Virus record (IMG/VR): IMGVR_UViG_3300006919_000261
Location: 1-30,643 of that record
From: a virus
Strand: one strand, 5' to 3'
Length of the DNA stretch: 30,643 bases
Shown one piece after another: positions 27,201 to 30,643 of this stretch (positions are counted from its first letter, which is position 1; each line of letters opens with the position of its first letter). The translations under genes and the position numbers were made by a program. Below the pieces are notes generated by a model. That model ran no database searches and was not told the origin of the DNA. It saw nothing but the letters and a program-made list of their open reading frames with translations.

Positions 27201-27272
27201 TAAAAAACTTGGAAGTTGATTTTCAACAACTTCTTGTACTTTTACTCTTGATTCAAACCCGTTTCTTATCAT
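15297..27272 (-). CDS. 3,991-aa giant baseplate-region structural protein (gp7 position) with YHYH domain
   Basis: The largest gene in the window lies between gp6 and gp8, where T4 has gp7 (1,032 aa). The N-terminus (PSFLLDESPNASKFLEQYYI, QGGPIDIVENLDQYLKPDN, FIKQARGFYESKGTNESFRI) is shared with marine T4-like wedge proteins as I recall. Residues of about 1234-1346 hold a YHYH-type domain (IIGWAYDGNPIYGPYGY, HLDEYNGRF, FPDGIYAYYATIDEY, FPYFIG). The rest is largely repeated beta modules: at least fourteen GxGY-type units, seven NHxFxxGD units and four IDNEIxxY-type units. The C-terminus has GRFSWGRMSNV, SIGVTGLTID and FPSVQRRGSFGVR. It begins 1 nt after the gp6 stop, with AGAGAG as a ribosome site. 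Its role as wedge organiser in place of gp7 is inferred from gene order. No enzyme motif is seen. Confidence 0.85.
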   Translation of the reverse strand: MIRNGFESRVKVQEVVENQLPSFLLDESPNASKFLEQYYISQEYQGGPIDIVENLDQYLKPDNLIPEITTGSNILVENIGTNDTTIIVSPNTKGFPNKYGLLKIDNEIITYTEKTENSFLGCIRGFSGIERYKQDLNREELVFNTTSASTHSANAFVENLSSLFLKEFFAKIKKTFLPGFEELSFANNVNIGNFIKQARGFYESKGTNESFRILFNVLYGVTPKVINLENYLLKPSSANYIRREIVLADIITSSSNPLNLEGQNIYRSLDSSVSASVSEIEPFNRNGVEYFKISLFIGYTDSPNIQGEFSITPKTKVLEYVDISDTVITVDSTIGFPESGTIFSGSNKITYSSKSINQFFGCSNITTPIQIKSDIISNDTYYGYENGDITKKVEFSISGSLSDFIQTSDIFKVDEQDEIFVDSLGELIRNPRSNPTKKEIFANSWIYNTSSTFNVETFTGSQFKLTSPVDKSNLKKGDPLEIVDKVKNIVIATGYVENEISYGAYTVDIGGFNPSIQYDSNINYGLRRKIRNPIISGVQYQSKAVSDIQNVYSDGNEYMYVASNSLPSGTVGDGIYSYEYQPSISVKSINNLSLIDELENEYYASLSNENNIPFLSGDQITYQPSGNPIIGLSTGNYFVEVLKDSNKMRLYTSNSLIGTNNYVKMRKSSGQQPNSEDVFTLTKQKDNYISPQKLLKKFILNPNIKNSSNQETEIGSIGMLINGVEITNYKSNDKVYYGPLESVKVLNSGTNYDVINLPKISILGGVGNTALVQPVISGSVKEVFVDSQDFEIDKVISVSLKGGNGSGAVLEAVVSKRNRSVFFDARTVENGGGINTVGNTLTFIDNHNFSSGEEIIYNNSGNTSLGIGTLESSTLTLSNNSKYFAHILNNKAIQLFETKSDYISGINTVGFITANTSGIHKFTTSSIKNTVSEIKVIKNGSGYTNRKLIVKPSGISTSYDTVYFKNHNFNNGDLIEYDYETSPISGLTTTNQYFILKQDHNTFRLCDAGIGGTITSNFKRKEYIKLESTGTGYQYFKYPNITASLVYTNVGLGTTTQERIINLTPSISGSIIDAYLYEEGTGYGSSIINLEKTPTITIKTGIDAKLVPNIINGQINSVSIEYGGREFYSVPTLDVIDSSGTGSGAKLRAIIDNGKISDVKIISAGIGYSSTSTSIKVISSGSNAIIDSNVRSLTINNRMRFGQNDIVMATDNNLQYSIVGYSLDYLNIDNSSKHSPIIGWAYDGNPIYGPYGYNNPGIRSDVTRLKTGYTLDITNIIDRPSINDFGSGMFVEDYVFTNPSDCHLDEYNGRFAKTDEFPDGIYAYYATIDEYLNPIFPYFIGNKYRSDYISENSTINQSFDFRASNLIRNTFPYNMSDRTSDYDFVEDSVELSNQKSIIESVSEGSVNKINIVYSGTDYKVNDTLEIDNTGTSGSGLSAKISSIKGKDIVSVETTTQNESGVFVWNNLNEVQVNVFPYHNFVDGDSVTISGFSTDSSLNGSFNIGVSSYTSSLTFNIPSVSSIGSTEIYVSEIPPISIGSSAIIGSETLKILNIFKKEKILTVKRGDINVGHSTGALINFIPDSFTIPVESNYFNSYPNNKEYFNPTKSIGFGTEVGVSTSVTFSFGISSLTREIPSQSIYIKNHSFANNELITLTVPSGGAISISTSSDGPTFNLPQSGLTTNVYVSNIGKDLIGIKTTIDSNKIFFRGGGLDSDEYLLESNVIQVIGNIKKVNTKVSVSTSHYLSNGDTINLSLQSNLNSGIGNSTSIRLIRDTNTEKLLINNLGFNSTGINTSNSTIVINSHNFKTGDKIKYSSNVLPLGLNNSDYYVYKVDDDTFQLSKTYYDTQLNPPSIIAIGSTGGENQNISLINSQITIVKGNNLVFDLSDSSLLGYNLKIYTDNEFKNEFVSTGSSNNFNVIGLGTPGNSGATLTTLYNAKLPTKLYYNLEKSGYISTSDNTVINYNEIIYIDSVYTGTYKISGVGNTYFNIVLNKNPERSSYTNNECSILEYSTNSLNSKGGIDNIKIISTGSGYKKLPKVLKFKTSEGKNANISLESSTIGNSKEVRVVNNIFQYPSDPTLNPSAFVAPIITTKNSNTIGFVSVTDGGIGYSIPPSIVITDSQTNQVIDTGLLKATLVGSSISKIDIDLYPKGLPDNGVNLFATNNTNGISITKVESDSTGIFTCHITTPILGFTESPFVQGQKVFIEGIIKNGSDGTGFNSEDYGYKFFEVSNYVGTPGTSDNPSKVTLNISGLTTNTGIAKTIQDSFATIIPQSDYPIFDVKIALSNFMDGEQLLVNGLEKDLFIISGYDNFVKLSGSYRHDLKISDLLLGKQSKNSAVIDKIHINKGRFYVNYSNKKNLGWFDSVGLLNDNQQRTSNNDYYQTLSYSIKSPITWDNQKTPINDLLHTSGMKNFADTEIISSKSIGIGSDDGTTTIIDLISDNRVDTVYGFDFAKDLEILSNRSKFIKFKNITLSSYTQIQDNLVYSIDDINNEFSNLKDLDNPDLYAKIYQITENDRYKNLLVRVTDNNNTQIQLSDLVILNNGDDISLLNKGELSNIDEDSIHTSENNYGQFSVITDDFGRNFLIFEPVDPYTRDYNIKVIEKENIDSIVGVATTTFGFVNLTNSTHLVSSGITTTIIGFTTTTTGSIAFSAEVRDTVTKDLNFVDIKLTHDGSMPYMLESYYDSTGKIFSGNNIGSFGSDIDTNTGVISLNFTNDSSSNDILINSRIIGIGTTSLGNGTHRFRTTGQSDDDNSVESVKYFTNWVSNKLDDPPAGYTAEPIVYSLDSSKFNTVKSLVQVSVGNTVALYQVLVIHDSTNTYMQTNEFLFTDAEDYVYAGIGTFTTEFSGSNFELKFAAYNDYDDTLQPPQNLYIQSYNEAFFTNIDNVNIPNDLVYGNMKESTYVSTYAGINGDIGNKKQFTLKTDGTPIFAKTFNPSDSTTVNLSTGVFSIDNHFFRNNEELIYTPKSTFVGVGSTPMQYENSSAGIVDTLPSNVFAIVVNENSFKISTTRSGTAVTFTGVGEGNAHQFEMAKRNEKAVITLDNIVQYPLIFTPINQPLDGNGGSISTTATTFSLSGISSISANSIIRIDDEYMKVVNVGFGTTSVGPITGIGTTALVEVERGILGSISTSHNDTTGIATVYKGSYNIVGSDIFFTDAPRGNANEDKNIMNLDTPTSEFTGRVYFRSDYSSNQIYDDISDQFTGIGRTFTLTVGGANTAVGLGTEDGQNQNGLLFLNGLFQTPETDNNPSNNFIITSDSTAGISTVVFSGITVPNTTSIFSSEVDVNRNEVPRGGLVVSLGSTGGLGYAPLVGASVTAVVSGGVIQNSIGIGSTDIVGSGYNGIVPIGVSVFEEGHTGDTAEITATVGVGGTLTFNVTDGGSGYTNPQIFVDSPSYGNLNPIGISRLGVGSTTDTGRGLQVSVEVGAASTTVGIGSTHFEVKSFNISRQGYEFKRGDKFTLVGLVTDARLSEPLEPFTLEVLDVYSDDFALWQLGDFDYIDSIKDYQDGTRTNFPLYYNQQIRSFESKDGKEIDFSNHLLIIINGIIQKPGQSYVFDGGTSFDFLEAPSSEDNIDIFFYKGVEGSDTINKDDIKEFIHVGDSLQLTGFNKILEQDKRIVYDLRYSDKVETNTYYNQGISTSYRPINLIKQKRDQKINGVFESKIRESIQSQIYPSARIIKDLNTSSTDIFLDNAEFFKEDTDGNLFDLLIVSQGSSDPVSAAITATVGVGGTILVDIIDGGSGYTSTPTISISAPPIIGIGIGTTATATASINGLGSVNSVSIVNPGFGYTNSIVPKVLVSSPNVNYEMITGINTANITGFSGIITGIGTTSNGSNLGIEFSIYSDNDDIIDNTGKSIITGTPIYIFDTRVGNGVTSMDVTGINTVGIGTSFIDNVYYSIGNWQPITGNLGIVTCYIHPDTSVVGITSTGSIENPVGRFSWGRMSNVTISQISIGVTGLTIDAGLSSFPSVQRRGSFGVRYTGALGK
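23230..23573 (-). other. YHYH-type domain within the giant protein
   Basis: This is an internal domain at protein residues of about 1234-1346. The GWAYDGNPIYGPYGY segment corresponds to the G(Y/W)AxDGxPIYGPYGY signature of YHYH proteins. It is followed by a CHLDEYNGRF-like segment and by DGIYAYYATIDEY...PIFPYFIG, equivalent to the LDxxNGxxxxxGxYxYxxT core. The classical Y-H-Y-H tetrad is degenerate here (YAYYAT), so metal binding is doubtful. Recognition is by eye from family memory. Confidence 0.75.
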
Positions 27273-27273
27273 A

Positions 27274-29196
27274 TTACTCTCTTATTAAATTTCCGTTTGA
27301 ATAACTTGACGTATAGAAATCTTTAACAAATAATGTTCCAGAAATTTCATCTCCGGATGCAATTACATCCCTTACCATATTTATTGTACTTTTTGAAATA
27401 TCAAAACTAATATAAAGGTCATTCAATCCAATAACATCATTTGATTCGGGATATGCCTGAATTTCAATTACTTGACTACTTCTTAATGTGGATGTAATAT
27501 TTACCGTATTTAAAATTATTTCTCCTTTTTCATAATTGACAGTTCCTGCAGATTTAACAATTACCCTGTTGACATTATTTTCTAGCGGTTTTACTATTGA
27601 TATAGTTCCAGTTTTCCTATCCGAATTTGGAATATCGGTCAAATATACCACATCTGCTTCTCCAGAAATCTTAAATCCGGTAGATTTAATATTATATCCT
27701 TTTGGATCTACATGAAATTGATTGCCAAAACATAATTCGTATTGTGCAAATTGATTCAATGCAGGTTTTAAATCTCTTCGTATTCTTATTTTAGTGATAT
27801 TTGAAGTTATTGAACTGTCCGTATTATCAATAACTTGTAATAACTTACTATATTTCAATCTTCCTCCAAACTTATTCAAATCAAGTGATTCTGAATATTT
27901 TGTAAGAGAATTCACTACTTTTGTCTTTAATGAATTTTCTGTTGATATTTGCGAATAATTAAAATAAATCGAAGAATCAATTTCTACATAAAGTAATTTC
28001 AAGTCTATAATTTTTTGATTAATTCCAGATATACTATATTGTTTAAGTTGCGATAATATTCTTTGTTTTGTAAAATCTGATATAAACGTTCCATTTTTTG
28101 GTTTAATACTAATAGAAACAGTGCCAAATTCAGGTGGATCTAATTCTTCTCCACCAATAACTGAAACGGATTCTGTATCTGGGTAAATATTTTTGATAAT
28201 AGATTCATAATCTCTTGCAGTAACTGCTCTGTATTGTGAAGAATATAATCTTGGCGCAAAATATTTAATTGAATTGATTGATTCAGAATCAGATCCATTT
28301 TTTGCATTAGATTCTGTTATTATACTAACGTTTCCTGAAGATATGAATATAAAATTTTGAATATCTGTATTATCAGTTATGACGCCAGAAAATGAAAATA
28401 CATCTATAGAACCATCATTTCCACCTGCGCCATTTCCTTCTTTTCCATCAGTTACAATGTAATTTACAGTTATAATTGCTCCATTTTGCAATTTTTTGCC
28501 TATAAATCCATCTCCAAATAATAATTCGTATTTTTCATCTTGAATTTCTTGAATTAAATATATTTCCGAAGAAGAATTTATATTGAATATATTGTTTACT
28601 AAGGTATATTCTGATCCAAGAACACCTTCCTCATTACTAACATATACAGAAATAGTTGAAGTATCAATATATGAATTATCTAAAATAAATCTTTGGTCAA
28701 GTGATGCATCAACAACGAATGTTTTTTGAAGAAATGTTCCCTGATAAACCTCTACATTTCTAAATGATGCTGTACCATTATTTACTGGCGCCTGAACGTT
28801 GTTTGGCGACGCAAACGTATAGTTGCTATCATTTGCATCTGCGGTGCATACAAGACCTCTACGAAGCACTACAGAACTATAATCGGATGATATGTTATTT
28901 ACATCGAAAGATATTTCGGCCTTTGCCGCTCTTCTGGAGCGAGGAACATAACCAATATTTCTTGCAAGGGAAACAACATTTTCACGAAGAGTTGCCGAAT
29001 CCAGAAAGGATTCGTTTACAATCATATTCGAATTAAATGCGGTAATATAGGTATTATATGCTAATGTATCAATTAAAATCGAAAAATTAGACCCTTCAAA
29101 GTCAAAATCCGTAAATGTTGAATTAGCACGTAGATAATCTTTAATTGATACCTTTATTTGATCGAAATCTAGGTTTGTAAATTTAGTAAATGGCAT
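27274..29196 (-). CDS. gp6: Baseplate wedge protein, gp6-like
   Basis: The product is 640 aa; T4 gp6 is 660 aa. gp6 dimers form the continuous ring that links the six baseplate wedges and drives the dome-to-star change. The N-terminus (FTNLDFDQIKVSIKDYLRAN, FTDFDFEGSNFSILIDTLAYNT, FNSNMIVNESFLDSATLREN, LARNIGYVPRSRRAAKAEI) is the classical gp6/gpJ-like signature. The middle contains YELLFGDGFIGKKLQNGAIITVNYIVTDG, and near residues 325-345 PRLYSSQYRAVTARDYESII, all expected in this family. The ATG lies 1 nt after the gp25 stop and the stop lies 1 nt before the giant gene, so gp25, gp6 and the gp7-position gene form one tightly coupled unit. Confidence 0.96.
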   Translation of the reverse strand: MPFTKFTNLDFDQIKVSIKDYLRANSTFTDFDFEGSNFSILIDTLAYNTYITAFNSNMIVNESFLDSATLRENVVSLARNIGYVPRSRRAAKAEISFDVNNISSDYSSVVLRRGLVCTADANDSNYTFASPNNVQAPVNNGTASFRNVEVYQGTFLQKTFVVDASLDQRFILDNSYIDTSTISVYVSNEEGVLGSEYTLVNNIFNINSSSEIYLIQEIQDEKYELLFGDGFIGKKLQNGAIITVNYIVTDGKEGNGAGGNDGSIDVFSFSGVITDNTDIQNFIFISSGNVSIITESNAKNGSDSESINSIKYFAPRLYSSQYRAVTARDYESIIKNIYPDTESVSVIGGEELDPPEFGTVSISIKPKNGTFISDFTKQRILSQLKQYSISGINQKIIDLKLLYVEIDSSIYFNYSQISTENSLKTKVVNSLTKYSESLDLNKFGGRLKYSKLLQVIDNTDSSITSNITKIRIRRDLKPALNQFAQYELCFGNQFHVDPKGYNIKSTGFKISGEADVVYLTDIPNSDRKTGTISIVKPLENNVNRVIVKSAGTVNYEKGEIILNTVNITSTLRSSQVIEIQAYPESNDVIGLNDLYISFDISKSTINMVRDVIASGDEISGTLFVKDFYTSSYSNGNLIRE

Positions 29197-29197
29197 A

Positions 29198-29599
29198 TTA
29201 TCTCGTCGCCGTTAAGAGAAAAGTATATTCTTGGGTCGGAATTTCTTGTCCAATGATGTCAAATATGACTGTAACATCAAATGAGTTTTGATCTGGATTT
29301 GGATTTACAATAACTTGCAAATTATCCACTCTTGGTTCAAAATTTTCAATTGATGTTTGAATTTGATCTTGTATTATTGCTGCAGTACCAAAATCAACAA
29401 ATTCAAATAAACTATCTCTTACATCAGAACCTAAAGACGAATTAAAAAATCTTTCTGTAGGGATAGTTTCTACAATATTTCTTACAGATCTGCGAATTGC
29501 ATTCTCATTTTTTAATATCTGAAGATCATTTGTCACAGGATGAGGCACAAAAGACAAACTAATGTCCTTAAATGCTCTTGATATCCTTTTAATTGCCAT
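29198..29599 (-). CDS. gp25: Baseplate wedge protein, gp25-like
   Basis: The product is 133 aa, against 132 in T4. gp25 is the small wedge protein at the sheath-baseplate joint, related to TssE of type VI secretion, and it nucleates sheath assembly. Visible signs are DISLSFVPHPVTNDLQILKN at the N-terminus, ENAIRRSVRNIVETIPTERFFNSSLGSDVRD in the middle, and the conserved glutamate-proline-arginine (IENFEPRVDNLQV) at about residues 88-90, followed by the C-terminal strand EYTFLL. It starts the gp25-gp6-giant unit. A GATAAATA late-promoter-like box lies 21-28 nt upstream of the ATG, and no clear Shine-Dalgarno sequence is present. Confidence 0.96.
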   Translation of the reverse strand: MAIKRISRAFKDISLSFVPHPVTNDLQILKNENAIRRSVRNIVETIPTERFFNSSLGSDVRDSLFEFVDFGTAAIIQDQIQTSIENFEPRVDNLQVIVNPNPDQNSFDVTVIFDIIGQEIPTQEYTFLLTATR

Positions 29600-29619
29600 T
29601 GGACAAGAGATTTTTTATT

Positions 29620-29627
29620 TATTTATC
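29620..29627 (-). promoter_or_regulatory. Probable late promoter, GATAAATA, upstream of gp25
   Basis: The minus strand reads GATAAATA, a 7 of 8 match to TATAAATA. It overlaps the last bases before the gp25 leader, immediately after the stop of the 73-aa gene. The predicted leader is about 15 nt. Position is right for driving the gp25-gp6-giant unit, but AT-richness makes chance matches likely. Confidence 0.55.
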
Positions 29628-29628
29628 A

Positions 29629-29850
29629 TCATTCGTGCCATCTTTCGACAAAATCATCAAACCCATTTGCACCACCACAGGGTCTTGAAAGGCGATTTTC
29701 TGGAATATGATACTTATTATCTAAATCATCGTGCATAACCTCTTGCAAAACTTGTTTTGAAGGTAATGAATCATAATCTGTAACCAATTTTGTGGTTCCC
29801 CACATCTCTCTCATGTAGTTTTTGTTCCTATCGACTGGTAAATTTGACAT
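29629..29850 (-). CDS. 73-aa protein of unknown function
   Basis: I do not recognise this protein family. It starts MSNLPVDRNKNYMREMWGTTKLV, has an acidic central part (VMHDDLDNKYHIPENR) and ends PCGGANGFDDFVERWHE. A strong ribosome site (AGGAG, 5 nt spacer) supports the start. The site is partly enclosed in a 7-9 bp hairpin, suggesting controlled translation. It lies between a 198-aa conserved protein and gp25 and could be a minor baseplate or assembly protein; this is inference from location only. Length, clear ribosome site and tight spacing argue that it is real. Confidence 0.75.
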   Translation of the reverse strand: MSNLPVDRNKNYMREMWGTTKLVTDYDSLPSKQVLQEVMHDDLDNKYHIPENRLSRPCGGANGFDDFVERWHE

Positions 29851-29855
29851 TTTAG

Positions 29856-29876
29856 CTCCTGATTTGTGAAAATCAG
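29856..29876 (-). promoter_or_regulatory. Hairpin overlapping the ribosome site of the 73-aa gene
   Basis: In the minus-strand RNA, CUGAUUU (29876-29870) can pair with AAAUCAG (29865-29859) across a 4-nt loop. The stem extends by a G-U and an A-U pair into the AGGAG ribosome site at 29860-29856. No U-tract follows, so it is not a standard terminator. Likely effect is partial masking of the start. Confidence 0.5.
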
Positions 29877-29907
29877 AACTTTTAAAGGGGTTGCTATCCC
29901 TAAAAAT

Positions 29908-29915
29908 TATTTATT
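29908..29915 (-). promoter_or_regulatory. Possible late promoter, AATAAATA, upstream of the 73-aa gene
   Basis: The minus strand has AATAAATA, a 7 of 8 match to the T4 late box, overlapping the stop codon of the 198-aa gene and about 58 nt before the next ATG. The 29851-29910 gap is the longest between genes in the window, which favours a regulatory use, but evidence is weak. Confidence 0.4.
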
Positions 29916-30507
29916 TTATCCAAAAACCTTTGCGATAATAATCAGAATCACTTATATATTGGTAGTTTTTCATATCATTTGAAATTTCATTGTTCCATAC
30001 CGGAATTGCCTCATTATTTCCAAATCTAAAGTCGGGATTTTGCCTAAAATGAACCTCTATGAGACAATTTCCTATGAATTCGCAGTTAATCCATTCATAA
30101 TTACCATGCAAATTCTTTAAAATGTTTGGAAATTCTATATCTCTTTCTATTTTTTGCCATTTTTTCCACTTGTAAAGAGGATCTTGCTCATTACGAGTTC
30201 CTATTACTGCTAATTTTTGTTTCTGGTATTGATAATCAATACTTATATGTTCTCCATTAAATAATTCGCACCAAAATTCACCTGGATGATAGTTATCAGT
30301 AGTGTCATTAATATATTCAATACGAGCAAATCGCCCCATACCCAGAAGATTCATAGAAGGACGGATAATATAAAAGTCGGGTTTTGGGACTTGTGTTCCA
30401 ACAGGACCACATTTATATCCTAAAACCCGACTTAAAATTAATTTATTATAAACCCAAAGGTCATGAGGATGAATTTGATTCCATTCTTCATTTCCTTCTA
30501 GGTACAT
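29911..30507 (-). CDS. 198-aa conserved marine-phage protein of unknown function
   Basis: The N-terminus MYLEGNEEWNQIHPHDLWVYNKLILSRVLGYKCGPVG, then VPKPDFYIIRPSMNLLGMGRFARIEYI and HPGEFWCELFNGEHISIDY, is a pattern I recall from conserved, unassigned proteins of cyanomyoviruses and related ocean phages. The C-terminal half contains DPLYKWKKWQKIERDIEFPNIL, YEWINCEFIGNCLIEVHFRQNPDFRFG and ends YYRKGFWIK. The arrangement of IIRPSMNLLGMGR, WCELFNGEHIS and CLIEVHFR is faintly like an ATP-grasp fold, but I cannot show nucleotide-binding residues. There are no signal or membrane segments. It begins 5 nt after the preceding basic ORF stop, so the two are co-transcribed. Confidence 0.85.
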   Translation of the reverse strand: MYLEGNEEWNQIHPHDLWVYNKLILSRVLGYKCGPVGTQVPKPDFYIIRPSMNLLGMGRFARIEYINDTTDNYHPGEFWCELFNGEHISIDYQYQKQKLAVIGTRNEQDPLYKWKKWQKIERDIEFPNILKNLHGNYEWINCEFIGNCLIEVHFRQNPDFRFGNNEAIPVWNNEISNDMKNYQYISDSDYYRKGFWIK

Positions 30508-30512
30508 TTTAT

Positions 30513-30641
30513 TTAACCTTTACCTTGTCCCCGATACTTTTTCTTAGCCGAGTTACGAGAACTTGCGGACAATTTTGTGTGCTTCCCTTTTCCTTGACGA
30601 GACTTTTTAGGTTTGGCTTCGACATAATTACCCTTTCTCAT
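30513..30641 (-). CDS. 42-aa very basic small protein at the right edge
   Basis: An open frame from ATG at 30641 to TAA, found by reading the sequence. The protein is dominated by Lys, Arg, Gly and Ser (MRKGNYVEAKPKKSRQGKGK, then HTKLSASSRNSAKKKYRGQG). I recall comparable short KKSRQG...KYRGQGK proteins in marine T4-like phages, annotated as hypothetical. The charge suggests nucleic-acid binding. Only two bases are available upstream, so a longer gene starting outside the window cannot be excluded and the ribosome site is not visible. It is followed after 5 nt by the 198-aa gene. Confidence 0.7.
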   Translation of the reverse strand: MRKGNYVEAKPKKSRQGKGKHTKLSASSRNSAKKKYRGQGKG

Positions 30642-30643
30642 AA

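Noticed and set aside
29851-29910. Hairpin in the gap before the 73-aa gene as a transcription terminator
   Set aside because: The stem is AT-rich, short and not followed by a U-tract; its overlap with the ribosome site fits translational control better.
29911-30507. Assignment of the 198-aa protein to the ATP-grasp enzyme family
   Set aside because: The similarity is limited to a vague order of motifs; no Mg/ATP-binding residues can be shown from the sequence.
1-30643. Search for tRNA genes, CRISPR arrays, insertion sequences, attachment sites and integrase genes
   Set aside because: None seen; the whole window is filled with co-directional structural genes, and the repeats present are protein-coding.

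Overview
The window is a virion-structure segment of a T4-like (Straboviridae/Kyanoviridae-type) marine myovirus. Every convincing gene is on the minus strand, so transcription runs from high to low coordinates, and genes are packed with 1-nt gaps or short overlaps. The DNA is strongly AT-rich. No host-derived metabolic gene (psbA, talC, phoH and similar) and no tRNA is present. The host, marine picocyanobacterium or SAR11-type bacterium, therefore cannot be settled from this piece. The protein style (YHYH domain, DUF4815-like N-terminus, GxGY repeats, DACY-type basic protein) is that of ocean T4-like phages.

Layout in transcription order (right to left). A 42-aa very basic protein, a 198-aa conserved unknown and a 73-aa unknown come first. 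The baseplate wedge block follows: gp25, gp6, a giant 3,991-aa protein in the place of gp7, gp8, and a 2,391-aa DUF4815-type protein in the place of the gp9-gp12 group. Next are two tiny genes (66 and 57 aa), a 112-aa baseplate/fibre-like protein and a 337-aa repeat-rich fibre protein in the position of T4 wac (fibritin). Then come the neck and tail-completion genes gp13, gp14 and gp15, and the small terminase gp16. At the left edge is a basic protein of at least 438 aa, running off the window, where gp17 (large terminase) would be expected.

Together these genes build the baseplate wedge (25, 6, the gp7-position protein, 8), attach fibres, close the neck (13, 14), cap the tail (15) and start DNA packaging (16). 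Two perfect TATAAATA late-promoter boxes lie just upstream of gp8 and of the 112-aa gene. Weaker versions precede gp25 and the 73-aa gene, suggesting late transcription re-initiates at several points.

The most notable feature is a set of short protein modules (GxGYxxxP, IDNEIxxY...RG, NHxFxxGD, GExxxGxxSG). They recur across unrelated genes (gp14, gp8, the 2,391-aa and 3,991-aa proteins) and enlarge gp14 and gp8 well beyond their T4 lengths. A second point is a duplicated FSNWRxEL-x-E motif in the left-edge protein. It resembles the T4 capsid-targeting/prohead-protease peptide and suggests a packaged, processed head protein. Otherwise the region is an ordinary late structural cassette; no defence system, CRISPR array or mobile element was seen.
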